From NCBI RefSeq assembly GCF_030272615.1, contig NC_081407.1, positions 378,454,400 to 378,518,399 on the forward strand: a DNA stretch of 64,000 nt. Reading direction: 5' to 3'. A model generated the notes under the pieces. The model was given only the letters and a program-made list of their open reading frames with translations. It was not told the origin of the DNA and ran no database searches. Below are positions 24,666-35,639 of this stretch, piece by piece. The DNA is from Cryptomeria japonica. Taxonomy: Eukaryota > Streptophyta > Pinopsida > Cupressales > Cupressaceae. The position numbers were made by a program, and so were the translations under genes. The first letter of the stretch is position 1, and every line of letters begins with the position of its first letter.

Positions 24666-27366
24666 TCATTTTAGGGTTATTGGCGTCCTCTTGTGACATT
24701 CAAAGCATCTGTTTTGGACATCAGTATGTCCTCATCATATTCCAAAGATTGAAAATTAAATATTGATGTCGTTTTGTCCCTTTGATGACAACATTAAAAT
24801 TTCACTTTGCTGTAACACATTTTAACGTAAGTTGTAAGGGCATTTTGAATATAATTTCCAATATCTCAAGGTATTTGTTGATTGATACGAAGAAGATAAA
24901 AGTGTCCTGATATTGAGAAATTGGCAATCGCATTTCCATCAAGAATAAGATAATAGATATAACTCATACATTATCAGTGAGATCTGCAAATATCATAATC
25001 TTCTACTTTTCCCATGCATTTATAAATGATCTAATAAAATAAAGCTTCAAATATAGCCCCTCTAGCGATCAGTTCATTCTAAAGCTTCACGACCTCTTCT
25101 TTCATGCCTTCGATGTCTATATAACTTATGTCTTTGAAGCTTGCTCATTTTCATTGTATGCAACTACTGCAGATACTCAAGTTCTTAAGAAACTGTAACA
25201 ATAATGTCTCGAGTTGATGAAAAACATAGTACATGCTCACAACAAAAAAGAAGCATATTTCAAATACATAAATCTTATTCAATCAACATACTCTTTATTA
25301 AATAGTCTTGTGGTATTACAGGGGTGACATATTGTTATAAATCACAAAGGGGTGCGAAATATTATGTATAACATTGTAGGCACAAAATTTGACCACATAC
25401 AAAATTTCAAGACATGTGGAAGGTGTAGATGTAGAAAATACCAATTTTCGCTTTCTGAATGTTCACATCAGTAGCATAGTGCATTGGATCGGCACATAAG
25501 TGAAGAGAACAAAAATCAGCGATGGTGAGATTAGAATGGAATATTCGATTTGATTATCGATCAGTTGGTATTGGAGAAAGTTTTCTACATGATTTATTTA
25601 GGGTAGTGCTAATTTTTTTTAGACAAGTGCATGTATTTTTTTTCCATATTTGATAGCTAAGTGCATGTATTTTATTCTAGGTTTTGATTGAGGTTGACAA
25701 GGAAGTGAACGCTATTTGGTTGCATAGTTTAGCTTGGGGGAAGACATTGAAAAGAGAGACTATAAAATAATGAAGATATCAATCAATAGATTTGGATGAA
25801 GAAAAACGTCGAGTAATAAGATGGTGCAACACTTGGAAATGGAGATTCTAGATTTCAACTCATGGAAACATAAGTTTTGTCATTGGAGAGAATTAGCCAA
25901 CGAGCGTAGAACTCGAGCATATTGTTAAGCAAGCTCTTTCCACAAGAATACAATATTGTACGAAATTACATAAGTCCTAGGTAATGTGCACTTTGTATTT
26001 AATACTCAAATTGAGAAGTTGGCTTGTGAATCTTGCATTTAATTGATACTAGAGATGAGGGTACAACTCCATTCTTTTCAATATTTTTTATTGGGTTACA
26101 CCAAGGAAAGTTCTAAATCACTAGTCACTATTTTATATGCTATTGAGTCCTACATGCTTACTTTCATTTTATGCAACTAGTATGTATATGTGAGCATTTA
26201 AGAAAACATATAGAGCACATTTTAAGTGATAAAAACACAACCTTTGCTCATATCTACAAATAGAAGCCGAGTTTAGTTACATGAACCACACGAAGCATTA
26301 CACTCCTTGCGCACTCCTGGTCTTATGGAATTAGAGGAGTCACATTATGGTATGAAGCATAAAAGGGCGCGAGTATAACATCGTTGGTATTTACATGAGA
26401 ATGTACACAATTGCAAGACAAGTGAAAGATGTAGATGGAAACACGTTAGAAATAAAAATGTCTATTTTTTTCTATATCAATGTTGGTTTCACTACCACCA
26501 ATTTTATACCAATACAATATGGGATCATACCTTAAAAAATGTTGGTTTATGTAGCATATATAATCATACCATCTCATAAATCAATGTAAACCTTGAAATG
26601 GAGGAAACAAGATCCTACGATTGACCAATGTAAGCTAGAAGATCTTAGTTGACACAACATAATTAGTAATAAGAATAGGACTAGTTGTTGTCTTTAAGGA
26701 AAGGTTACGAAATTAGGTTCTTGTTCCTTTTGTTGCATGAGATGGAGAAAGTGAAGTGTCTATAGATGAACTAGTCTAACAATGGTAAAATGACTAAGTT
26801 TTATAGAATGTAGTAGATACAAGATGAAATATAGAAAGAGTAAGACATATCTGAGATGGAGACATAGAGAGGAAATTGGGACTGTAATATGAAGCTAATT
26901 GTACTAGAGAGAAACATTGGAGATCCGTGTCTAAAGTTGAGGGAAAATTGGGAGATGATCGAAAATGAAATCGACAATATCTAATCACTTGCCTCTTGAA
27001 AATAGGGGTCAATGACTGTTGGGTGCCCTGTTCTTAGGGTTTTCGTTCATTCAATGTTTTGTGATGCCTGCTAATGTCTGGTCTACTTTTCTTTAACTTT
27101 CTTGTTATCGGATTTGGACCTGTACATAGAGAAAATTGGGAGAAATGGTTATTTCATATAAGGGATTACCTTATCCAAACCGCGTATTAGTGTTCTCTCT
27201 TCAACATTGATAATGATGAGAAAGGATGCATGACCCCACAACAAAAGAGGCTAAGCAAATGATAAATGGTGAAATGACAACACCTTATCTTAGGTACGAA
27301 TTACATAATACACTTGATCATAATTGCTATAGCATATATTTCAATGATTGAATCATCAAATTGAGA
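24666..27366. other. AT-rich spacer with a weak direct repeat
   Basis: No gene seen. Segments near 25140-25450 and 26160-26450 resemble each other (ATGCAACTA, GGTATTACAGGGGTGACAT versus AGAGGAGTCACATTATGGTAT, AAGACATGTGGAAGGTGTAG versus AAGACAAGTGAAAGATGTAG), a diverged duplication offset by about 1 kb. Confidence 0.4.
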
Positions 27367-27866
27367 NNNNNNNNNNNNNNNNNNNNNNNNNNNNNNNNNN
27401 NNNNNNNNNNNNNNNNNNNNNNNNNNNNNNNNNNNNNNNNNNNNNNNNNNNNNNNNNNNNNNNNNNNNNNNNNNNNNNNNNNNNNNNNNNNNNNNNNNNN
27501 NNNNNNNNNNNNNNNNNNNNNNNNNNNNNNNNNNNNNNNNNNNNNNNNNNNNNNNNNNNNNNNNNNNNNNNNNNNNNNNNNNNNNNNNNNNNNNNNNNNN
27601 NNNNNNNNNNNNNNNNNNNNNNNNNNNNNNNNNNNNNNNNNNNNNNNNNNNNNNNNNNNNNNNNNNNNNNNNNNNNNNNNNNNNNNNNNNNNNNNNNNNN
27701 NNNNNNNNNNNNNNNNNNNNNNNNNNNNNNNNNNNNNNNNNNNNNNNNNNNNNNNNNNNNNNNNNNNNNNNNNNNNNNNNNNNNNNNNNNNNNNNNNNNN
27801 NNNNNNNNNNNNNNNNNNNNNNNNNNNNNNNNNNNNNNNNNNNNNNNNNNNNNNNNNNNNNNNNNN
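27367..27866. other. Assembly gap (500 N)
   Basis: Exactly 500 unknown bases; true length unknown. Frames crossing it are artefacts. Confidence 0.99.
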
Positions 27867-30440
27867 AAATTGATGTCCTTTCTTGCATGGAATTACCCTT
27901 CATGTGAATAAATATTTTTTCCTTGGCTTAGACATATTCCTTCCTTGAGGCATTACATCTTTCATGAATAATCTCTCCTTAGAGAGGATTTGTTATCCTT
28001 CTTTTATCTAGCTCTTTCTCTTTGAAGATATTAACTCTTATTTTATGCTGCATTATTCAAAATGTGATCCTCTTTCTTGTATAGGATCTTTCTCCATGCT
28101 CATGTATGTGCATCCCTTGTGAGGACCTAACCTTTGTTTAAAATGGCATGTTTCTCATGAATAATCTCTCTTTAGAATATGTGTAATTCTTCTCCTTGTC
28201 CTCTTGCTTGGGGGGAAAGGATGACTCTTCTGCCTCTCTCTTTCTATCATTATTCCCTTTAGGGGCTGCATTTTTCATGTGTTGATATCCTCTCTTCCAA
28301 TGGTATGTCTGTTATGAATAATATCTCCTTAGGGGAATATGCGATATTTATTTCTCTCTCTCTCTCTCTCTTTGAATATTACCACTTCTCTTGAGATACA
28401 TTTTATATAAAATAATGTCTTTTCCTGGATTGGATATTCATTAATATTAGTTTATTGTGCATTTCCTTATGCTTAATCTCTCCTTAGAAGATTGTGTAAT
28501 TCTTCTCAATGTCCTTACACTTGGGGGGCAATAAATTCTCATCTTTTCTTCTCTCTAAGGATCTACTTTACCATTGTTGAGTGGTATTTGTTTATGATTG
28601 GGTGTCATTCCTTGAGTGAAGCTATTGTTTTCTCAAGGATTCTCTCTTATACAAGAGGTGTAAGTCCTTGGCTGCAACCTCTTCTTCATTTGGCAATGCA
28701 CATCTATCATAAAATTACCCCTCACATTGGGTCAAAAGTATGTCATCCTTCATTAAGAATCTCTTTTCACCTAGCAATTTGAGGAAGGTATGAATTATTG
28801 TTCCCCTTCCCTTATCTTGGTAGAAGATGTTATGTTTGTTCAAGATAACTCTTTTTGGAGGTAGGTGTCTTTTGCAAAAAGATATCCTCTCCTCCAAGGA
28901 AACCCTTTACACGTTTAGCAAGATATCTCTTTTTCAACTATCTTATCCTTTCCTGAAGAGTATTCCCTCTCTAGCTTGGATTTATGACATTGTTGCCTGA
29001 AGGATATCTCCTTGGCTTTGAAGGTAAGGTATCCTTGTATCTAGTTTCCTTAAGACATTAACATAAAACTATGTTGATATCTTAAGGGGGGGCACCTGTA
29101 TCATTCCCATTGTACCATATTGTCATATGCTCTTGCGAATCATTTTTGCATGTCTTAAATGGGGTGTCCATTCCTAGAACCAGAGTAAAAACTCTTAGAG
29201 AGAGATTCTTCACACTCAAAATGAGACACAACATTTGATATATGTCTTAGACGTGACTAACGTATCATTGAAAATAACAAAGTCTTAAATGGGATGGCCT
29301 TGAAACTAGACATGTATCTTCGCTATTTGGAATTTACACATTTGCACACACAGAATCGCCCCATGGAATTTGCATTCACATTACATGTCTTAAATAGGTT
29401 GAAGCACACTCAAAGACAAAGACTCTTAAACGAGGTTCTTTACACTTGAAACGAGATATCTCTTGCACACACACACGAGGATAGGTGGAACTAGCTAAAA
29501 ACAGCTAGACTATTCTTTCCCTCCTCTCCCCATGGATCACCTAGATAAAAACATCTAGGGGTGAGTTGCCCATTCTTTCTCTCATCATTCTTCTCATGGA
29601 TCACCCGGATAAACACATCTAGTGTGTATTCATGTTCTCTCTTCTTTCTCTGATGAACTCATAGCTTTGCTATTGATAATTCATGGATGATGATTGCTTT
29701 TCTCATTTATGTGATCGTTTATGTGCATGAGATGACATTTGTCGAGAATGATATTAGTTGTTGAGACATTTTTATATGGAGGTCTCTTTGGTTAGTTGAC
29801 TTGAGTTCTTACTTTTGGTCTTTAGCTTTTGGGTCATGTGTGCTTTTGTGTCTTTTCCTTTGTTTTTATTTTGTCTTTATTTATCTTTTTACTTTTGTCT
29901 TGTGTTTTATGCCCTTGCATATGTTTCAGGTGAGTTAAGATCCTAAGATTCAGGCCTTTGTTCCTCGAAATTAGTGATATCTTATACTCCTTGTGCTTTT
30001 CATCTGTGCTCTTCCTCTTCATCTCTTTCTTCTAATTTACCGTGAGTATTTGTGTAAGCTCATACTCTCGCTAAAGTGGGGGCTAAATGTAGCATCCTAA
30101 AATTGGACCCTTTGTAATTTTGATTGTATTCTAGACCCTCACCTTATCGGTCTCTTCCCATGCTTTATCGGGACCTTTTTATGCCTCCCCTATGCAATCA
30201 AACCTCATTTTTCACCTTGCACCTTGTATGGCCACCTTGATCCTACCCCAAAATAGGGCAGGACGAGGGCATGGTGCCCTGGGATCCCTTAAAGGGGGCC
30301 TATCTTGGCCCCTCTTCCTTGGACCTATCTATAATGTGAGCAGAAAATAAACATCTATGTCGGCCTATGCCAGAAAATTAAACATTTGACGATGGGCGTG
30401 TATATAAGGGGGTCTTCCCCTCTGAATTGGCATAAGAAAA
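27867..30440 (+). mobile_element. 3' part of a second TAT-like retrotransposon relic
   Basis: Non-coding 3' internal region, then AGTATTTGTGTAAGCTCATA and a polypurine tract AGTGGGGGCTAAA, then an LTR start TGTAGCATCC at 30088. The same order and wording occur at 14000-14043, so both relics belong to one family. The LTR is cut off near 30440. A repeated module (TGAATAATCTCTCCTTAGAG-like) recurs at about 27967, 28160, 28314 and 28468. The left side runs into the gap. Broken and old. Confidence 0.65.
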
Positions 30441-30474
30441 CATACGATCACATTTTAATATAAATAAATAAAAT

Positions 30475-30935
30475 ATTTAATTTGGTATAAATAAAATATC
30501 TTCCTCTTTTAGAAAAGTTTCAACTATTTTAAAATAAAATTATATTTTGACTCTAATATAAAATGTTGATTGACAGTACAAAAGTATGAACAATATTTAA
30601 TTCAATATTAGACTTGAAGATAAGCTAGATAAATATATAAACAATAAGAAATTTTGCGCATCCAAAATTTCTATAAAAAAAATATTATAGAGCTTGGCCC
30701 TTGCTTCATCTATGTATACAAAAAGAAAAAGAAAATGTCAATGCTCTGTTACTCAATTTACATCTCCAAGATAGGTTAAATACACGAGGTAAAGAAATTT
30801 CCTTTTTTTTCCAAATCGTTGGCGGCTCAAAACAATCAATATATTATTTCCTTTGAATTTGGTGATCCTTCCCATATAGTGTAACGATTCCACATTATCG
30901 AAAGAATGGCGAGAATAGTTTTCTTGAGTCTATAA
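30475..30935 (+). repeat. Relic copy of the GLP2 upstream region
   Basis: Matches 32665-33080 in the same orientation: AAAATTATATTTTGACTCTA, TTGATTGACAGTACAAAAGT, GGCCCTTGCTxCATCTATGT, GGCGGCTCA and ATATTATTTCCTTTGAATTT. It stops near 30930 without reaching a coding exon. It looks like a duplicated GLP promoter that lost its gene. Confidence 0.7.
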
Positions 30936-31599
30936 GATTCTATATTTTGTATTGTCAATCTCTAATTTATAGATCGTTTTGTTCTTAAGATAAATTTAAC
31001 ATGTTCAAACACAAACCCAATGGGATTGAGATCTATACATAGTAAAATATAGGTTTATTTAGTGTGGTCATGTTGATTAATCATTGGTATTAAATTAGTC
31101 TATGTAGCCAAATGTATTGTATATAGTAGTATCACAAATTATTCATCCTTGTTCCCAAAGATAAGAACTCATAACCTTCTATCAATTATGAATATAATTT
31201 AGATTTTTTGATATGACTACTTAGTCAAATAATAATTTTATTTGACATTAGTTGCATCAATATAATAAGCCTATATTTGTGTTGAAAAATTAAGTTCCTT
31301 AGATTTTAGTTAAAGTATTTGGGATGTATCATGTATAGCATTCAATCTACTACTAATAATATAGTTTGAAACATGAACTACTTATTTCATGGTGTTTATG
31401 TGAGACCTTGAGTCTCTAGTTCCTTTATGTTATTTATGGATGGAGAATATTATAGTACGAAATTTCAAATCTATATTCAATACTCCTAAAAAAAAATTAG
31501 TGTTCCATTCATTAGATTTAAAAAAATTGATCCATGATTTTCTTATTTATTTATTTCACCTCTCTATTGCAACTGGATTAATGTTATTCTACCCTCAAA
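30936..31599. other. AT-rich spacer
   Basis: No gene seen. Confidence 0.4.
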
Positions 31600-32110
31600 A
31601 ATGACCTTTCGAGTAGAGAGATATATTCCATTCATTATTTACTTAGTAGTGTACGTGTATTTATTTCTTGTGGCAGTATAATTATAGTGTAACCCATATA
31701 TTCATTCATATCCTTCACCTTTTAGAGTATTTTTATTAGAATTTGCATGCTAGAACCCTTTGGATTTTGGGAGGAATTATGTTTTTAAGAACATTGGATG
31801 ATGTAGATGCTTTTTCATTTCTCATCCATTTGATATTTAGTTCTCCATGGTGGAATCCTTTTAGGAAAATTTAGAGTCACATTCATGCTAGCACGTTCTA
31901 GATTATACTAGCAACTATTAATACCAACCTTCCTTGCTATTAGTCAGGCTAAACCTTCTAGTTAATAATATTTATAAAAGAGTTATATATAGGTTATTTT
32001 CCTCTTGAATATATATTTTTAATTTTTTAATTCAATAGCTACCTATGATGACTCTCTCCATCTCATTTCTTGCACATGTAACACTTACCTTCTCATCGAT
32101 AGAATTAAAA
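31600..32110 (+). repeat. Left arm of the GLP2/GLP3 inverted segmental duplication
   Basis: Reverse complement matches 62884-63380. Shared blocks include TTTCTTGTGGCA, TGCATGCTAGAACCCTTTGG, TCCATGGTGGAA, CCAACCTTCCTTGC and CTCATTTCTTGCACATGTAA. Together with 33000-34260 it makes the duplicated GLP2 locus. Some 0.9 kb (about 32110-32985) is present here and absent beside GLP3. Confidence 0.7.
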
Positions 32111-32664
32111 CTTCACTTTAGGATATCCATTATTAGAAGCAATAGATGGAAATCACACATAAGATGAATAATTGATCATGTTCACTTTACCCACAACAAT
32201 TTTTTTTGGCCTACTACTTGTGTCATCTCTCACTTATCAATTCAATGCCAATCAAATATCACCTTATAGATGTTGTAACCTTTCCAACATCTATCCATTC
32301 TATTTTTCCCAATTGTTTATTCTTTAGAAATTTCTTTGAGTCTTCTAAGAACTTGCCCTTTCGATAAATTATAGGGATTGCAAAATGGACTAAAAAAACC
32401 GTCAACAACGTTGTTGTAAGGCAGCTACGCTAGCTAAATACTTTCTTTCCACATAGAAAAAACATTTAGTGTCAACGCTCTGTTAGTCAAAACTTCTTGA
32501 TCTACTATTTAGTCCATCTCTTATCTACTAGTTCAATCTCAATCAAAGCTCATCCTACAGATGCTATAACCTTTCTAACATCTAGATCCATTATCTTTTT
32601 CCTAATTCTTTATTCCTTAGAAAGTTCTTTGAATCTTCTATTACAATTACACAAATATTGTCAA
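32111..32664. other. AT-rich segment absent from the GLP3 copy
   Basis: Lies inside the roughly 0.9 kb that interrupts the GLP2-GLP3 alignment. No gene seen. Confidence 0.4.
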
Positions 32665-33392
32665 ATGATTATATAAATAAAGTATCTTCCTCTTTTAGAT
32701 AAATTTCTACCATTTTAATATAAAATTATATTTTGACTCTAATGTAAAATTTTGATTGACAGTACAAAAGTATAAACAATATTTGATACAATATCACACT
32801 TGAAGATAAGCCAAATAAATCTATGAACAAAAAGAAATTTTGCTCATCCAAAATTTATATAAAAAGAATATTATATTATAGAGCGTGGCCCTTGCTACAT
32901 CTATGTAGAGCAAAAGAAAAAAATAAAATGTCAACGCTATCTCAGTCAATTTACATCTAGAGAGATAAGTAAAATACACAGTAGGTAAGAAATTTTCCTT
33001 TTTAGCCAATTCGCTGGCGGCTCAGAATAATCAATATATTATTTCCTTTGAATTTGCTGATTCTACGTTACCAAAAGAATGAGGAGAATCCGTCTACGGT
33101 AGCTTCGATAACTATATGTCGTAGGGCTTACGTAGTCACCCCAACTTAATATAAAGAGCACCAACTCTGCAAACATATAATATTATAATAATTAACGACT
33201 GCGTCAACATGAATTAGTCCCAACACAGAAACTATATTATAATTAATCAATTACGTCAACATGAATTAGTCCTCGCAGAGTAGTTAATTTTCCCGCTATA
33301 TAATAGACATGTTATGGGATTGTAATACACAATTCGACTACACATTCATATCCCGAGCTTTTCTGTCTGATTCTTCTGTGTCTCTATTTATA
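32665..33392 (+). promoter_or_regulatory. GLP2 upstream region
   Basis: TATATAAT at 33297-33304, about 90 bp before the ATG. Two tandem modules with GTCAACATGAATTAGTCC lie at 33191-33220 and 33242-33272 (spacing 51 bp). On the minus strand each contains TTGAC, a W-box core, with TTGACGC or TTGACGT, so also a TGACG core. The downstream half is shared with GLP3; the upstream half with 30475-30935. Confidence 0.6.
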
Positions 33393-34159
33393 ATGGGTAA
33401 CCGCATGATTTACTTCACGTTGGGACTTTCCCTATTGATATGTTGGTACAGTGATAATGTCATGGCAGCGGATTCCGATCCCTTGCAAGATTTCTGCGTC
33501 GCAGACAAGGAAAGCATGGGTGAGTACATAACTTTTATTTGATTTGCTTATCAGGCGAGTTGCTAACAAATTAATTAAAATACAATGGTGTGATATGAGT
33601 TGTTGCTAACAAATTGATTAAAACAGTTAAGGTGAACGGGTTTGTTTGCAAAGATCCCAAGGATGTTTCGGCAGAGGACTTCTTCTTCGGGGGACTTGGG
33701 CAGGCAGGGAACACCGACAATGCAGTGGGCTCCAATGTAACGATGGCCAATGTTATGCAGATACCGGGCCTCAACACCTTCGGAATATCGTTGGTCCGTA
33801 TCGATTACGCAGTGGGTGGAATAAATCCTCCTCACACGCACCCAAGAGCCACTGAAGTTCTTGTTTTACTGGAAGGCCAGCTTCTTGTGGGTTTCATTGA
33901 CACCACCAACAAGTTTTTCAGCAAAACGTTGGAGAAGGGAGATGTGTTTGTGTTTCCAAAGGCACTTGTGCATTTCCAGCAGAATGTGGGGCATGAAAAT
34001 GCGGTGGCCATAGCTGCTTTGAGCAGCCAGCTTCCGGGAGCTCAGACAATCGCCAACTCTCTGTTTGCAGCGGATCCTCCTCTCCCAGATTCCGTATTGG
34101 CCAAGGCCTTCCGCATCACCCAAGAGCTTGCCGATTACATTCAGAAGAAATTTGCATAA
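33393..34159 (+). CDS. Germin-like protein GLP2 (cupin), two exons
   Basis: Exons 33393-33519 and 33627-34159 with a 107-bp GT-AG intron give 219 residues. An in-frame ATG lies upstream at 33309, but the MGNRMIYF start is chosen because it begins a clean signal peptide (to about Ala25/26) and matches the start of GLP1. Conserved Cys35/Cys50, germin box 1 with His112-x-His114 and Glu119, and box 2 with His158 are intact, so a secreted Mn-binding cupin of the cell wall is expected. N79-V-T may be glycosylated. GLP3 differs at four residues: Ser13/Phe, Trp18/Cys, and Ala/Val and Tyr/Phe near the C-terminus. The intron carries a doubled GTTGCTAACAAATTRATTAA block that includes the likely branch point. 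Enzymatic activity (superoxide dismutase or other) cannot be read from sequence. Confidence 0.94.
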
Positions 34160-34262
34160 GAATTTGCTTTTTTCTATTAAATAAAACAAACAAGCGGTCT
34201 GGTCTGGACAACGTGGGAAGACCGTCCTTCCCAATTCTTTTTCCTCACAGTTGAATAAAACT
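34160..34262 (+). terminator. GLP2 3' UTR with polyadenylation signal and small hairpin
   Basis: AATAAA occurs near 34180 and at 34254-34259. GGGAAG-accgtc-CTTCCC near 34214-34232 can form a short hairpin. The block is conserved in GLP1 and partly in GLP3. Confidence 0.55.
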
Positions 34263-35510
34263 CTCTTTTTAGAGTTATTGCCGTCCTCTTGTGCTATTCA
34301 TAGCATCCGTTTTTAACCCAGGCACTTCCCCTCCGTGAACATTGCTTGCAAATCTGCCATTGTTTCCTAACGATTTCCTTAGACGCTCTCTCATCCTCTC
34401 AACTTCCAAATTACAAAGCACTCTTATAATAGATGTCGATTTTATTATATTCTATTTGTTTAAATATTTTGATTTTATTTTATATATCCATGATTTTACT
34501 GCATCAATAAGTGAGACAACTTCCATAGCAAAGGGCATGCTCGTTTATGTGTTAATGAAAGATATTGTTTGCTCCTCATTCTCATTTTTTGTACTTAGAA
34601 CTACATGTTTGAATACCTCATTTGATATATTTAGGTTGATAAACCTTCTATTTCTCTTTGCTAATAGAATTTATACTATCATATGACTCAATTATTGGAC
34701 TCCAATATTCCTTTCTGTTATTTTTTTGGTGAGAAACGTCCTATAAGCTCTTGTAGCTGAATCATCTCGGTTCTTCATTAAAAAATTAATGGTATGATTA
34801 TGAGCCAATTAAATATTTTTTTGCATACTTTGTAATATATTTAATTAATTCATGTACTGACAGAACGAATTACCAATCAATATTTCCTCGCCATCACTGG
34901 AGTATATAGCAATTGTGTGGCTACACTCTACCATTATTTCTCAATGGTGAAAATTCTATATCCCCATTTTTTTTTTATCTTCATAAACTCTTGATCCCTG
35001 CAAACTAAATGGCCATGGAACATTATACCTATATATCATTTAAGTATATATATTTTGGTAAATTAACTAATTTATTCAAGCAATACATTATTTATATTAA
35101 TTGTTCAAACTAATAATATAAAATGCAACAATTACTTGAAGATCATCTTTGCCCCTTTTTTATGTGTATGGTGTTCAAAATCTTCTCATAGTCATTGTTA
35201 AATTTAGTCTATACAAGTTGTTTCATACTTTAAGAGATGGATGTAAAGAAAAATTATAGAATTCTCACAATGTAAATTTTGATTTATCAATTTACAATTT
35301 TATATTAATAAAACGGGTACATAAGATTGTGCATATTTGTTTAAGTTCTAATATCTTCTCGATGGTTCCATGGATGAATAATTACTTCAAGATTCATTAG
35401 TTGATCTACATTAAAATCAAATCAATATCATCCATATTTGGTTCTCCATACATCCATGTGAGTCCATACACATGTATTTATGGTGTATGTTGGCACTCAT
35501 ATATATTATA
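34263..35510. other. AT-rich spacer
   Basis: No gene seen. Confidence 0.4.
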
Positions 35511-35600
35511 GTTTAATCCAGCTATGGCCACTGCATTTTTATGCCTCACATTCTGTTGGAAAAGAACAAGTGCCTTTGGTAACACAAACACATCTCCAAT
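35511..35600 (-). pseudogene. Germin-like gene fragment (box 2 only)
   Basis: About 90 bp whose minus-strand translation reads GDVFVLPKALVLFQQN and then NAVAIAGL, the second germin box of a GLP with the metal ligand His replaced by Leu. Flanks show no GLP similarity, so it is an isolated exon fragment about 1.35 kb downstream of GLP2 in the opposite orientation. Confidence 0.8.
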
Positions 35601-35639
35601 ATAGAAGGCAAGACTATCAAAGGAGAATAGGAAACTAAG

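Noticed and set aside
33646-33855. Frame with [12 protein letters not shown] and minus-strand frames at 33571-34234 and their GLP1/GLP3 equivalents
   Set aside because: Alternative frames of the GLP coding exons.
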